The notes under the pieces were generated by a model. That model saw only the letters and a list, made by a program, of their open reading frames with translations, was not told the DNA's origin and did no database searches. Source: Thermoleophilia bacterium (GTDB lineage Bacteria > Actinomycetota > Thermoleophilia > Gaiellales > Gaiellaceae). Taken from it: a DNA stretch of 14,073 nucleotides. Shown here one piece after another: positions 5,587 through 12,256 of the stretch. The position numbers and the translations under genes are program-made. Location: NCBI GenBank assembly GCA_016844515.1, contig JAERMP010000107.1:6399-20471 (forward strand), read 5' to 3'. The stretch's first letter is position 1. Every line of letters starts with the position of its first letter.

Positions 5587-7305
5587 CTACTCGCGCTCCC
5601 CCGCCGAGCGGCGCCGCATCAGCACGAACACGATCGCGCCCACGGCCGCTAGACCTGCAATCAGCAGCGCCGCAATTGCACCGGTGGACATGCCGCTGTC
5701 ACTGCTCGCCCCCGCGATCGGCTTCAGGTTGAAGTAGGTGGGCGACGTGTTGGAGAACATCACGGGCCCGACTTCGGCCGGCTGCCTGAGCCAGCCCTCG
5801 AAACGATCGGTGCGATACGCCTGCAGGTCCGGGTTCTGCACGAGGTTGAGGTAGACCGCGGACTTGTAGAACCGCGTGAGCATCTCGTGGACGATCTCAC
5901 GGCGCTTCTGTGGATCGAGCTCGACATTCGACTGCTTGTAGAGCTTGTCGTACTCGGGATCGCATTTATTCGCGTCGTTCCAGTAGTTCGTCGGGTTCGC
6001 AGGATCCGCGCTGACGTTCTCGCAGGTGAAGTACCAGAGCATCGGATCGGGATCGACGAAGGGCGTCCACGACCAGTGGAACATGTCGTACTCGCCTTTG
6101 CCGATGATCTCGGTGAGCTTGCTCTCGTTCATCAGGTCGTACGTGATCTCGATGCCGATCTGCTCCATCCAACCCGTGAAGTAGTCGGCGATCGGTTTCG
6201 CGATCTGCGAGTCGGTGCGCACGGCGAAGGTGAAGTTGAGTGGCTCACCGCCGCCCGGCATTTCCCGTACGCCGTCCCCATCGGTGTCCTCGTAGCCGGC
6301 GTCATCGAGGATCTGGTTGGCCTTGTCGATGTCGAACGTGTACTGCTCCTCGACGGGAATGTCCGCGAGCCACGTCGTATCCGGGGACGGGCTGAACGTC
6401 AGCGCCGGCGCCCCAATGCCCGCGTTGACCTTGTCGATGATCGTCTGCTTGTCGACCGCATGCGCGATGGCCTGACGAACTCTCAGGTCAAGGAGGGCGG
6501 GGTGCGGCTTCTTGAGACCGTCGCCTCCGTTTATCGCGATCTCGTCGACATTGCCCTGCTGCCCTTCGATCGTGACGATGCCCTCGGTCGTCGAGAGGCG
6601 GTCGAAAGCGCTGGTCGGAATGTCCTGCCCGGCGTCGATCTCGCCCTTCTCGAGCGCTGCGACCATTGCGTCGAAGTTGTTGAAGATCCGGAAGACGACC
6701 TCGTCGATTGCCGGCGTGCCGCCCCAGTAGTTCGGGTTCGCGACCATCCGCCAGAACTGGCCAGGCTTGTACTCGGCAAGCGTGAACGGCCCTGAGCCGA
6801 CCCCGTCCTGTCCGTCGTACTTCGCGATCGCGTCCTTGTCGAGCTTGCCCCAGATGTGTTCCGGCAGGAGGTAGACGTCCATCGTCGGCAGCTTTGGGTC
6901 GGGAACGCTCGAGGTGATCTCGACCGTGCGGTCGTCGATCGCGCGCGCCTTGAGGTTCTGGACGGTCGAGTACGAGTGCCCCCACTGCTCGTCGCGTCCC
7001 CGCTCGATGTTGAAAACGACGTCGGCGGCGGTGAGCGGCTCGCCATCGGACCACTTCAGACCGTCGCGAAGCGTGTACGTGTAGGTCTTGCCGTCGTTCG
7101 AGGCCTCCCAGGACTCGGCAAGACCCGGGATGTTCGCGAAGTCGTCCGCGGCCTTGTCCGTGAGCGTTGCGTAATGGAGGTTCCAGGCTTCGTAATCGGG
7201 GACCTCGACGCCGACGAGCGGGTTGAAAGAATCGACGTCTTCTGTGCCGACAGTGAGGACGATCTTCTCGCCGTCATCCGACTGGGCCGTAGCTACGGCG
7301 GTCAT
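5587..7305 (-). CDS. Peptide ABC transporter substrate-binding protein with C-terminal membrane anchor
   Basis: Extracytoplasmic receptor (SBP_bac_5 type) that captures peptides for the importer, 572 residues from the only in-frame ATG (7305). The family signature region is IPGLAESWEASNDGKTYTYT (59-78) followed by LKWSDGEPLTAADVVF (83-98). A transmembrane helix at about 542-562 followed by MRRRSAGERE anchors the C-terminus; there is no lipobox. The ATG start is doubtful: no Shine-Dalgarno precedes it, and the frame is open to the stop at 7411-7413, adding a hydrophobic HLVVLVALG run that with TAVATA makes a good signal peptide. No ATG, GTG or TTG lies in that extension, only CTG at 7357-7359 and 7369-7371. 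From 7359 the protein would be 590 residues with a signal peptide ending near ATAQ. First gene of the operon; the exact ligand is unknown. Confidence 0.9.
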   Translation of the reverse strand: MTAVATAQSDDGEKIVLTVGTEDVDSFNPLVGVEVPDYEAWNLHYATLTDKAADDFANIPGLAESWEASNDGKTYTYTLRDGLKWSDGEPLTAADVVFNIERGRDEQWGHSYSTVQNLKARAIDDRTVEITSSVPDPKLPTMDVYLLPEHIWGKLDKDAIAKYDGQDGVGSGPFTLAEYKPGQFWRMVANPNYWGGTPAIDEVVFRIFNNFDAMVAALEKGEIDAGQDIPTSAFDRLSTTEGIVTIEGQQGNVDEIAINGGDGLKKPHPALLDLRVRQAIAHAVDKQTIIDKVNAGIGAPALTFSPSPDTTWLADIPVEEQYTFDIDKANQILDDAGYEDTDGDGVREMPGGGEPLNFTFAVRTDSQIAKPIADYFTGWMEQIGIEITYDLMNESKLTEIIGKGEYDMFHWSWTPFVDPDPMLWYFTCENVSADPANPTNYWNDANKCDPEYDKLYKQSNVELDPQKRREIVHEMLTRFYKSAVYLNLVQNPDLQAYRTDRFEGWLRQPAEVGPVMFSNTSPTYFNLKPIAGASSDSGMSTGAIAALLIAGLAAVGAIVFVLMRRRSAGERE

Positions 7306-7402
7306 GCCGAGCGCGACGAGGACGACGAGATGAGTAGGGCGATTATGTCCCCCCGGCAGAGCGCGTACCAGTGTAGGGAACGTCTCGACTGTGTGACCGT
7401 TG

Positions 7403-7408
7403 TACGCT
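7403..7408 (+). promoter_or_regulatory. Possible -10 element (TACGCT) for a leaderless S58 peptidase mRNA
   Basis: TACGCT fits the actinobacterial TAnnnT -10 pattern and ends six bases before the GTG at 7415, which has no visible Shine-Dalgarno. Transcription starting at or just before the GTG would give a leaderless mRNA. No convincing -35 is seen. The spacing matches that before 8522 and 12257. The rest of the 7306-7414 gap probably encodes the signal peptide of the divergent binding protein. Confidence 0.4.
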
Positions 7409-7414
7409 CGTTAT

Positions 7415-8512
7415 GTGAGCGTTCCCGAGCCGCGCGGTCCGCGTCTTCGCGAACTCGGGCTTCGCATCGGTCGATTCGAGGCCGGAGAGGCCAACGCCAT
7501 CACCGATGTGACTGGGGTGACGGTCGGCCATGTGACGGTCTGGCGCGACGAACCGGATCCCCCCCACGGGCGCGGCGTCGCCCGAACCGGCGTGACCGCG
7601 GTCCTACCGGCGCCCGTCGAGACGCTGCACGGGGCGCCCGTCCCGGCGGGCATGGCCGTTCTCAACGGTGCGGGAGAGCTCACAAGCTCGATGGTGATCG
7701 CCGAGTGGGGACGCATCGAGACCCCCGTCTACCTCACTTCGACCCACGCCGTCGGGCGCGTCTACGACGGCGCGATCGCCGCTGCCGTCGCCGCTGACGC
7801 GGCGGTGGGCGCTGAAGACTTCGTGATCCCCGTCGTCGGCGAGTGCGACGACAGCTGGCTCTCTGAGGGACGTCTCGTCCAAGTCGAAGCCGAGGACGTC
7901 GGCCGAGCGGTCGCCGTTGCAGCAGGCGGTTCGGTGGCTGAGGGGGCCGTCGGCGCCGGAACGGGGATGATGACCAAGGGCTATAAGGCCGGCATCGGGA
8001 CGGCGAGCCGCATCGCGCCGTCACTGCGCAGCGCCGTCGGCGTGCTCGTTCTCTCGAACTTCTACCCGCCTCCCGGTCTCGTCATGGACGGCGTTCCGGT
8101 GGGCGATCTGCTCGGTGAACCACCGGCGACACGCCGATCGAAGGCGGGAAGCTGCATCGCCGTCGTCGCCGTTGACGCACCCCTCTCCCGCCACCAGCTC
8201 GAGCGGGTCGCGCGTCGCGCAGGTCTCGGCCTCGCCCGCTGCGGCTCCGTCGCGCACCACGGAAGTGGCGAGATCTTCGTCGCCTTCGCGCCGCCCGGTC
8301 GACGTCCGCGCGGCGAAGCCCCCGCGGCCACCGTGCCGGACTACGACCTCAACGACGTCTTCGAAGCCGTGGTCGACGCAACGGAGGAGGCCGTGCTGAA
8401 CGCGCTCTGGGCAGCTCCCGAGGTGGTCGGGCGCCTGGGCCGGGTCGGCCCTGCGCTCCCGCACGATCACGTGCTCGAGCTCCTCACCGCCCACGGGCGT
8501 CTCGGACGGTAG
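7415..8512 (+). CDS. P1 family (S58, DmpA-like) N-terminal-nucleophile peptidase
   Basis: S58/DmpA enzymes are Ntn hydrolases that cleave themselves to expose a Ser nucleophile and act as aminopeptidases or amidases on short peptides. From GTG at 7415 the protein has 365 residues, close to the family norm. Visible blocks: NAITDVTGVTVGHVTVWRD near the N-terminus, AVLNGAGELTSSMVIAEWG, VYLTSTHAVGRVYDGAI, GAVGAGTGMMTKGYKAGIG, and the processing region KAGSCIAVVAVDAPLSRHQL, where Ser246 after Gly245 should be the nucleophile (codon 8150-8152). The downstream ARRAGLGLARCGSVAHHGSG is also typical. No signal peptide is evident, so it probably acts in the cytoplasm. A TTG at 7400 would add five residues; GTG is preferred because of the TACGCT-N6 spacing. 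It is divergent from the peptide importer, consistent with hydrolysing imported peptides, though that link is inferred. Confidence 0.9.
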   Translation: MSVPEPRGPRLRELGLRIGRFEAGEANAITDVTGVTVGHVTVWRDEPDPPHGRGVARTGVTAVLPAPVETLHGAPVPAGMAVLNGAGELTSSMVIAEWGRIETPVYLTSTHAVGRVYDGAIAAAVAADAAVGAEDFVIPVVGECDDSWLSEGRLVQVEAEDVGRAVAVAAGGSVAEGAVGAGTGMMTKGYKAGIGTASRIAPSLRSAVGVLVLSNFYPPPGLVMDGVPVGDLLGEPPATRRSKAGSCIAVVAVDAPLSRHQLERVARRAGLGLARCGSVAHHGSGEIFVAFAPPGRRPRGEAPAATVPDYDLNDVFEAVVDATEEAVLNALWAAPEVVGRLGRVGPALPHDHVLELLTAHGRLGR

Positions 8513-8515
8513 GCT
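8510..8515 (+). promoter_or_regulatory. Possible -10 element (TAGGCT) before the VOC gene
   Basis: TAGGCT uses the TAG stop of the S58 gene as its first three bases and ends six bases before the ATG at 8522, the same TAnnnT-N6-start spacing as at 7403 and 12245. No Shine-Dalgarno is evident for 8522. It may give a separate leaderless transcript for the VOC-MOSC pair, besides read-through from the peptidase gene. Confidence 0.35.
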
Positions 8516-8521
8516 CGAGTC

Positions 8522-8917
8522 ATGGCCACCTTCCTACACACCATGGTTCGCATCACGGATCCCGAGCGAAGCCGGGGCTTCTACGAGGCGCTCGGCTTCA
8601 CCTTCGCTCGAGACATGGACATCGTCCGCGACGGGCAGCTCGAGGCAACGAACTACTTCTTCTCCGTCGGCGACCAGCAGAACGTCCTCGAGCTGACCTA
8701 CAACCACGACGGGCGCACGTACGACCTCGGCACGGGCTACGGGCACATCGCGATTGGCGTCGACGACCTCGACGGCACTCTTGCCCAACTCGCCTCAGGT
8801 CATGGAATCGAGCCCGAGCGTCCGCCGTACCAACTGCGCGAGGGCGGCTCGCGAATCTGCTTCGTCCGCGACCCGGACGACTACCGCATCGAGCTGATCG
8901 AGCGTGCGACGGGATGA
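8522..8917 (+). CDS. gloA: Glyoxalase I-like VOC protein
   Basis: 131 residues from ATG at 8522, the usual length for bacterial glyoxalase I. The two beta-alpha-beta-beta-beta modules are clear, and all four metal ligands of the family are in register: His6 (FLHTMVRITD), Glu57 (NVLELTYNHDG), His75 (GYGHIAIGVDD) and Glu124 (DPDDYRIELIE). Glyoxalase I isomerises the thiol hemiacetal of methylglyoxal. Actinobacteria often use mycothiol instead of glutathione, so the cofactor is not certain here. It starts 9 bp after the S58 stop and overlaps the MOSC gene by 4 bp (ATGA at 8914-8917), so it is co-translated with the latter. Family call is strong; the lactoylglutathione lyase activity is inferred from the residues. 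Confidence 0.88.
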   Translation: MATFLHTMVRITDPERSRGFYEALGFTFARDMDIVRDGQLEATNYFFSVGDQQNVLELTYNHDGRTYDLGTGYGHIAIGVDDLDGTLAQLASGHGIEPERPPYQLREGGSRICFVRDPDDYRIELIERATG

Positions 8918-9465
8918 GCAACGATGGGCACGCCTCCGCCGCCGAGCTCGAAGCCGGCCTCCCTGAGATCCAGCTGGCGCCGGCCTCCGAGGGGACAGTG
9001 GAGCTGATCGTCCGCCGGCCGGCCGAGGGCGAGCGGGAGGTTCTCGACGAGGCCGAGCTCGACGTGACCGAGGGCCTGGTTGGGGATCGCTGGTCGGCGG
9101 GTGCTCGAACGAAAGGCGAGCTCGTGGACACTGGGACACAGCTCACGCTGATGAACGCACGCGTGATCGCACTGATCGCGCCCGACCGGGAGCGTTGGGC
9201 GCTCGCGGGAGACCAGCTCTACGTCGACCTCGATCTGCGACCGGAGAACCTGCCCGCAGGAACGCGACTCGCCCTCGGGTCGGCGGTCATCGAAGTCACC
9301 GACGAGCCGCACACCGGCTGCGCGAAGTTCAGCGGCCGCTTCGGTTCGGATGCGATCCGGTTCGTGAACTCGCACGCCGGCAGAGATCTTCGCCTTCGCG
9401 GAATGAACGCCAGAGTCGTCGAGCCCGGGCGCATCCGCGCGGGCGACACGATTCGCAAGCTCTAA
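8914..9465 (+). CDS. MOSC domain protein
   Basis: 183 residues from ATG at 8914, which overlaps the VOC stop as ATGA. MOSC (molybdenum cofactor sulfurase C-terminal) domains handle sulfur at a conserved Cys, for example in Moco sulfuration or N-hydroxylated base detoxification. Visible marks: a beta-rich start with LDVTEGLVGDRWSAG (49-63), the LTLMNARVIALIA strand-helix (77-89), GDQLYVDLDLRPENLPAGTR (99-118), and the key Cys136 in EPHTGCAKF. It ends with a typical beta-barrel strand (RIRAGDTIRKL). It is a stand-alone MOSC without the YiiM or MOCOS partner domains. Substrate and partner are unknown; co-translation with a glyoxalase suggests a detoxification setting, but this is inference. Confidence 0.85.
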   Translation: MSNDGHASAAELEAGLPEIQLAPASEGTVELIVRRPAEGEREVLDEAELDVTEGLVGDRWSAGARTKGELVDTGTQLTLMNARVIALIAPDRERWALAGDQLYVDLDLRPENLPAGTRLALGSAVIEVTDEPHTGCAKFSGRFGSDAIRFVNSHAGRDLRLRGMNARVVEPGRIRAGDTIRKL

Positions 9466-9483
9466 GCGGCTCATCGGCCGCTT
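9464..9483 (+). terminator. Hairpin after the MOSC gene
   Basis: AAGCGGC (9464-9470) pairs with GCCGCTT (9477-9483) around TCATCG, starting within the MOSC stop codon. The stem is GC-rich and is followed by CCTGAGA rather than a T-tract, so at most it is a weak or Rho-assisted terminator. It separates the S58-VOC-MOSC group from the membrane pair at 9520. Confidence 0.4.
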
Positions 9484-9503
9484 CCTGAGAACCGGTAGCC
9501 GAC

Positions 9504-9509
9504 TATCGT
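9504..9509 (+). promoter_or_regulatory. Possible -10 element (TATCGT) for the membrane pair
   Basis: TATCGT fits TAnnnT and ends ten bases before the ATG at 9520, which lacks a Shine-Dalgarno; the transcript would be leaderless or nearly so. The spacing is longer than the six bases at the other candidates and no clear -35 is seen, so this is tentative. Confidence 0.3.
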
Positions 9510-9519
9510 TGCGCCGCCG

Positions 9520-10347
9520 ATGAACCTCGTCTGGGCGATCCTCATCACCGTGGCCGTGACCGCCGTCGCGATCACATGCATGCTCCTCGTCCGTCGCCGA
9601 GCACCCGAAGGGAGCTACTTCGCGGACGGCGACCGTGCGGCCGGTGTCTTCGGCGTGCTCGCGACCGGGTTCGCGATCTTCGCCGGATTCGTCATCTTCC
9701 TCGCGTTCACGAGCTACGACCAGTCGCGGAGCGGCGCCGAGGCGGAGGCGCTCGCGGTGATTCAGAAGTTCGAGACCGCGCAGTTCCTTCCGGTCGCTGT
9801 GCGGGAACGACTGTCCGGCGAGCTCGTCTGCTACGCCCGTTCGGTCGTCCACCAAGAATGGCCCCGTATGCAAGGCGGGAAAGCCGGCGACACCATCAAC
9901 CCGTGGGCTGCGGCTCTCTTCCGCACGCTCAGGACGACTGAGCCGAAGAGTGCTTCCGAGCAGGCCGCGTACTCGAAATGGCTCGACCAGAACTCCGATC
10001 GAGAGGAGGCCCGCCGCGATCGTGTCCACGGCGCCGCCGGCATCATCCCGACCTCGCTCTGGCTCGTCCTCCTCCTGACTGCTGGCGTGATCTTCGTGTT
10101 CATGCTGTTCTTCGCCGACAGCGGGGAGCGGGCGGCCTCGCAGGCCGTGCTCATGGGGTCGGCCACGATGATCGTCGTCGCGACGTTGCTGGCGATCAAC
10201 GCGCTCGACAATCCCTACCAGCCGGGGATCGGCAGCCTCCAACCGGTGGCGATGGAGCGGGCGCTGGTCGTTCTCGACGAGGAGCGCAAGATCGTGAACG
10301 ACACCGTCTCGCCTCCGTGCGACGCGTCGGGGACGAAGGTCGGATGA
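9520..10347 (+). CDS. DUF4239-like (bestrophin-like) membrane protein
   Basis: 275 residues from ATG at 9520. Four transmembrane helices are visible at about 3-24, 43-63, 178-198 and 208-228, in two pairs separated by a roughly 110-residue soluble stretch with charged helices (EAEALAVIQKFETAQFL and EEARRDRVHG). The C-terminal LAINALDNPYQPGIGSLQP after the last helix matches the end of DUF4239 proteins, which are annotated as bestrophin-like. Function is unknown; ion-channel activity is only suggested by the family name. The stop overlaps the start of the next gene by 4 bp (ATGA at 10344-10347), so the two are co-translated and may form one membrane complex. The family assignment is from memory of these blocks. 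Confidence 0.75.
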   Translation: MNLVWAILITVAVTAVAITCMLLVRRRAPEGSYFADGDRAAGVFGVLATGFAIFAGFVIFLAFTSYDQSRSGAEAEALAVIQKFETAQFLPVAVRERLSGELVCYARSVVHQEWPRMQGGKAGDTINPWAAALFRTLRTTEPKSASEQAAYSKWLDQNSDREEARRDRVHGAAGIIPTSLWLVLLLTAGVIFVFMLFFADSGERAASQAVLMGSATMIVVATLLAINALDNPYQPGIGSLQPVAMERALVVLDEERKIVNDTVSPPCDASGTKVG

Positions 10348-10988
10348 CGTCTAAACAGGACGGCGCCCACTCGGAGCGCTGGCTCGAGCTGGGGGCGACT
10401 GCACTGCTCGCCCTGGCCGCGGTCGCCACCGCCTGGGCGAGCTACCAGTCATCGCGCTGGCACGGCAAGCAGGCCGAGGCGCAGAGCGCGTCGATCGCAG
10501 CTCGGGTCGAGTCATCCAAAGCCGCGGACGTCGCCAACCGGCAAGTCCAGATCGATGTCGCGATCTTCACCCAGTGGGTGGATGCCTACGCGACGGGCGA
10601 GACCGAGCTCGAGGCTTTCTACGAGAAGCGCTTCCGCAACGAGTTCCGGCCGGCGTTCGATGCCTGGATCGCGACGAGGCCACTCAGGAACCCCCGCGCC
10701 GCACTCTCGCCGTTTGCCATGCCCCAGTACACGCTCGCCGCAACGAAGGAGGCGGAGCGGCTCGAGGCCGTCGCGACCGCCGCGTCGCACGAGGTGAGGA
10801 TCGACATCCGGCGCGCGGACAACTACGTGCTTGCAGTCGTGCTGTTCGCTGCCTCGCTCTTCTTCGCGGGAATCAGCACGAAGATGCGCACGCACGGAAC
10901 CCGCGCAGCCATTCTCATCCTCGGATACGTGCTGTTTCTCGGTACCGCGATCTGGATCGCGACGTTCCCTGTGAGCGTGGCGATCTAG
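10344..10988 (+). CDS. Three-helix membrane protein of unknown function
   Basis: 214 residues from ATG at 10344, whose ATGA overlaps the upstream stop; the frame is open far upstream but only as a shadow of the preceding gene. Helices lie at about 14-33, 160-178 and 186-207. Between the first and second is a charged, Ala-rich helical stretch (WASYQSSRWHGKQAEAQSAS at 31-50, then on to about 150) with probable coiled-coil parts and a conserved-looking RPLRNPRAALSPFAMPQYT block (112-130). I recognise it only as a conserved hypothetical type; no enzyme motif is visible. Tight coupling to the DUF4239-like gene suggests a two-component membrane module. Its TAG stop shares the palindrome CTAG with the stop of the convergent AI-2E gene. 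Confidence 0.75.
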   Translation: MTSKQDGAHSERWLELGATALLALAAVATAWASYQSSRWHGKQAEAQSASIAARVESSKAADVANRQVQIDVAIFTQWVDAYATGETELEAFYEKRFRNEFRPAFDAWIATRPLRNPRAALSPFAMPQYTLAATKEAERLEAVATAASHEVRIDIRRADNYVLAVVLFAASLFFAGISTKMRTHGTRAAILILGYVLFLGTAIWIATFPVSVAI

Positions 10989-12181
10989 AAAGCGCCGAGC
11001 GGATTCGGCTCGGCACCGGGTGGAGCGCGCTCGACCTCCTCGTCGGCCTCCGCAGCCTTGGCCGCGGCGAGCTCGCGACTGATGTGAAGCGCCGCAGACG
11101 TAAGCGGCGCCCCGAGGACGAGGCCGATCATGCCGAACAGACACCCGAAGCCGATCGTCACGATGAGGACGGCGAGCGGGTTCAGGTCGAGGGTCGCTCC
11201 GAACGCGATGGGCTGGACGATGTTCTGAAGCAGGCCGTTTGCGAGGAGAACGATCACGAGCATGATCGCCGCCGCCGTCGTCCCCTGCGCGGACAGGGTC
11301 AAGATGACGGCGAACGCTCCCGAGACGAAGGCGCCGATGAAGGGGACGTACGCCGTCACGAACGTCACGACCGCTATCGACCCCCAGAGCGGAACGTCCA
11401 GAAAGTACGCACCGATCCCGACCACGACCGCGTTGAACGCGGCGACGATCGTCACACCCAGGAAGTAGCGCCGAAGCGAGAGGATCACGTTCCCCGTGAC
11501 CGTGTTCGCGACGGCCGCCGGCACGCCCAGGTTGCGGTTGATGAAGCCGCGCACGTTCGGTCCGTCCTTCAGCAGGAAGAATGTGCTGAAGACCGCGAAC
11601 GTCAGGAAGAAGACGAGCGAGGTCAGACCCTGGATGCCGTCGACAACCCCCTGGAGCAACGTTGCGCCCGTCTGCGACGTCCCGCTCTTGGCGTCCTCCG
11701 TCGCCTGGTCACTGTTCTGGATCCCGACGTCGTCGAGCCAACCCTGAACCTTGTCGGCACCCTCAGAGGCAGCGGCCTTGATCTCCGAGGACTGCTCGTA
11801 GAGCCCGCCGAACACGAGAAGTGCGATCACGACCCCGAGCGCGAGTAGCCCGAGCAGGACGATGCCGGCACCGGCGGCCCGCGGAAGGCCGCGACCCTGC
11901 ATCTTCGTCACGAGCGGGCCCGCGACGGTCGCCAGGATGGCGCCGACGATCACGGGCTCGACGATCGTCGAGGTCAGCCCGAGCAGCCAGACGAACCCGA
12001 ACAGAACGAGACCGACACCGACGAGGAACCATGCGAGCAGGCCGAGGTCCCGAAGCCACATCGGCGCGGAGAACACTCTCGAGAGCGCCGTCGCATCGAT
12101 CTGGACAACCGTTGCGGCCTCGGGAGCCGGCTTGGCCGCAGCAGTCTTGCGTGAGAACTTGTCGAGGAAGGGAATGTTCAC
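10985..12181 (-). CDS. AI-2E family transporter (PF01594 type)
   Basis: 398 residues from GTG at 12181. The family covers permeases once named for AI-2 export and others that act as ion/proton antiporters; the substrate is not predictable. About eight helices are visible: 44-70, 73-92 and 103-126, then after a soluble Gln/Asp/Ser-rich stretch (about 130-175) helices at 185-205, 239-262, 265-298, 303-325 and 335-365. The conserved segments YVPFIGAFVSGAFAVILTL (278-296) and NGLLQNIVQPIAFGATLDLN (315-334) identify the family. An extra cytoplasmic N-terminus (1-42) and a Glu/Ala-rich C-terminus flank it. The GTG is chosen because the protein becomes family-like after it; the frame is open 119 codons upstream as antisense of the 12257 gene. 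It may be leaderless. Confidence 0.88.
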   Translation of the reverse strand: MNIPFLDKFSRKTAAAKPAPEAATVVQIDATALSRVFSAPMWLRDLGLLAWFLVGVGLVLFGFVWLLGLTSTIVEPVIVGAILATVAGPLVTKMQGRGLPRAAGAGIVLLGLLALGVVIALLVFGGLYEQSSEIKAAASEGADKVQGWLDDVGIQNSDQATEDAKSGTSQTGATLLQGVVDGIQGLTSLVFFLTFAVFSTFFLLKDGPNVRGFINRNLGVPAAVANTVTGNVILSLRRYFLGVTIVAAFNAVVVGIGAYFLDVPLWGSIAVVTFVTAYVPFIGAFVSGAFAVILTLSAQGTTAAAIMLVIVLLANGLLQNIVQPIAFGATLDLNPLAVLIVTIGFGCLFGMIGLVLGAPLTSAALHISRELAAAKAAEADEEVERAPPGAEPNPLGAF

Positions 12182-12221
12182 CGCGGGGCATTCTGTCGCG
12201 GTCGCCGGTCGGACCAGCCTC

Positions 12222-12250
12222 GGGACGAACGACTCGCAGCGGCATAGAGT
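12222..12250 (+). promoter_or_regulatory. Candidate promoter for the DMT-type transporter
   Basis: GGGACG (12222-12227) resembles a -35 (four of six with TTGACG), followed after 17 bp by TAGAGT (12245-12250), a TAnnnT -10. The GTG start comes six bases later, so the mRNA would be leaderless. It lies in the 75-bp divergent gap shared with the AI-2E gene; no other element is seen there. Confidence 0.45.
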
Positions 12251-12256
12251 GCTCGG

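Noticed and set aside
7340..7345. CATAAT on the minus strand as the -10 of the opp operon
   Set aside because: It would start transcription inside the evident signal-peptide codons and no good -35 accompanies it.
8881..10242. Long minus-strand open frame of about 453 codons
   Set aside because: It lies opposite the MOSC and DUF4239-like genes, which have clear family motifs; its translation is low-complexity Arg/Glu/Asp-rich, a usual antisense shadow in GC-rich DNA.
10574..11848. Plus-strand open frame of about 424 codons
   Set aside because: It runs out of frame through the three-helix protein gene and antisense to the AI-2E gene; its composition is very charged and not protein-like.
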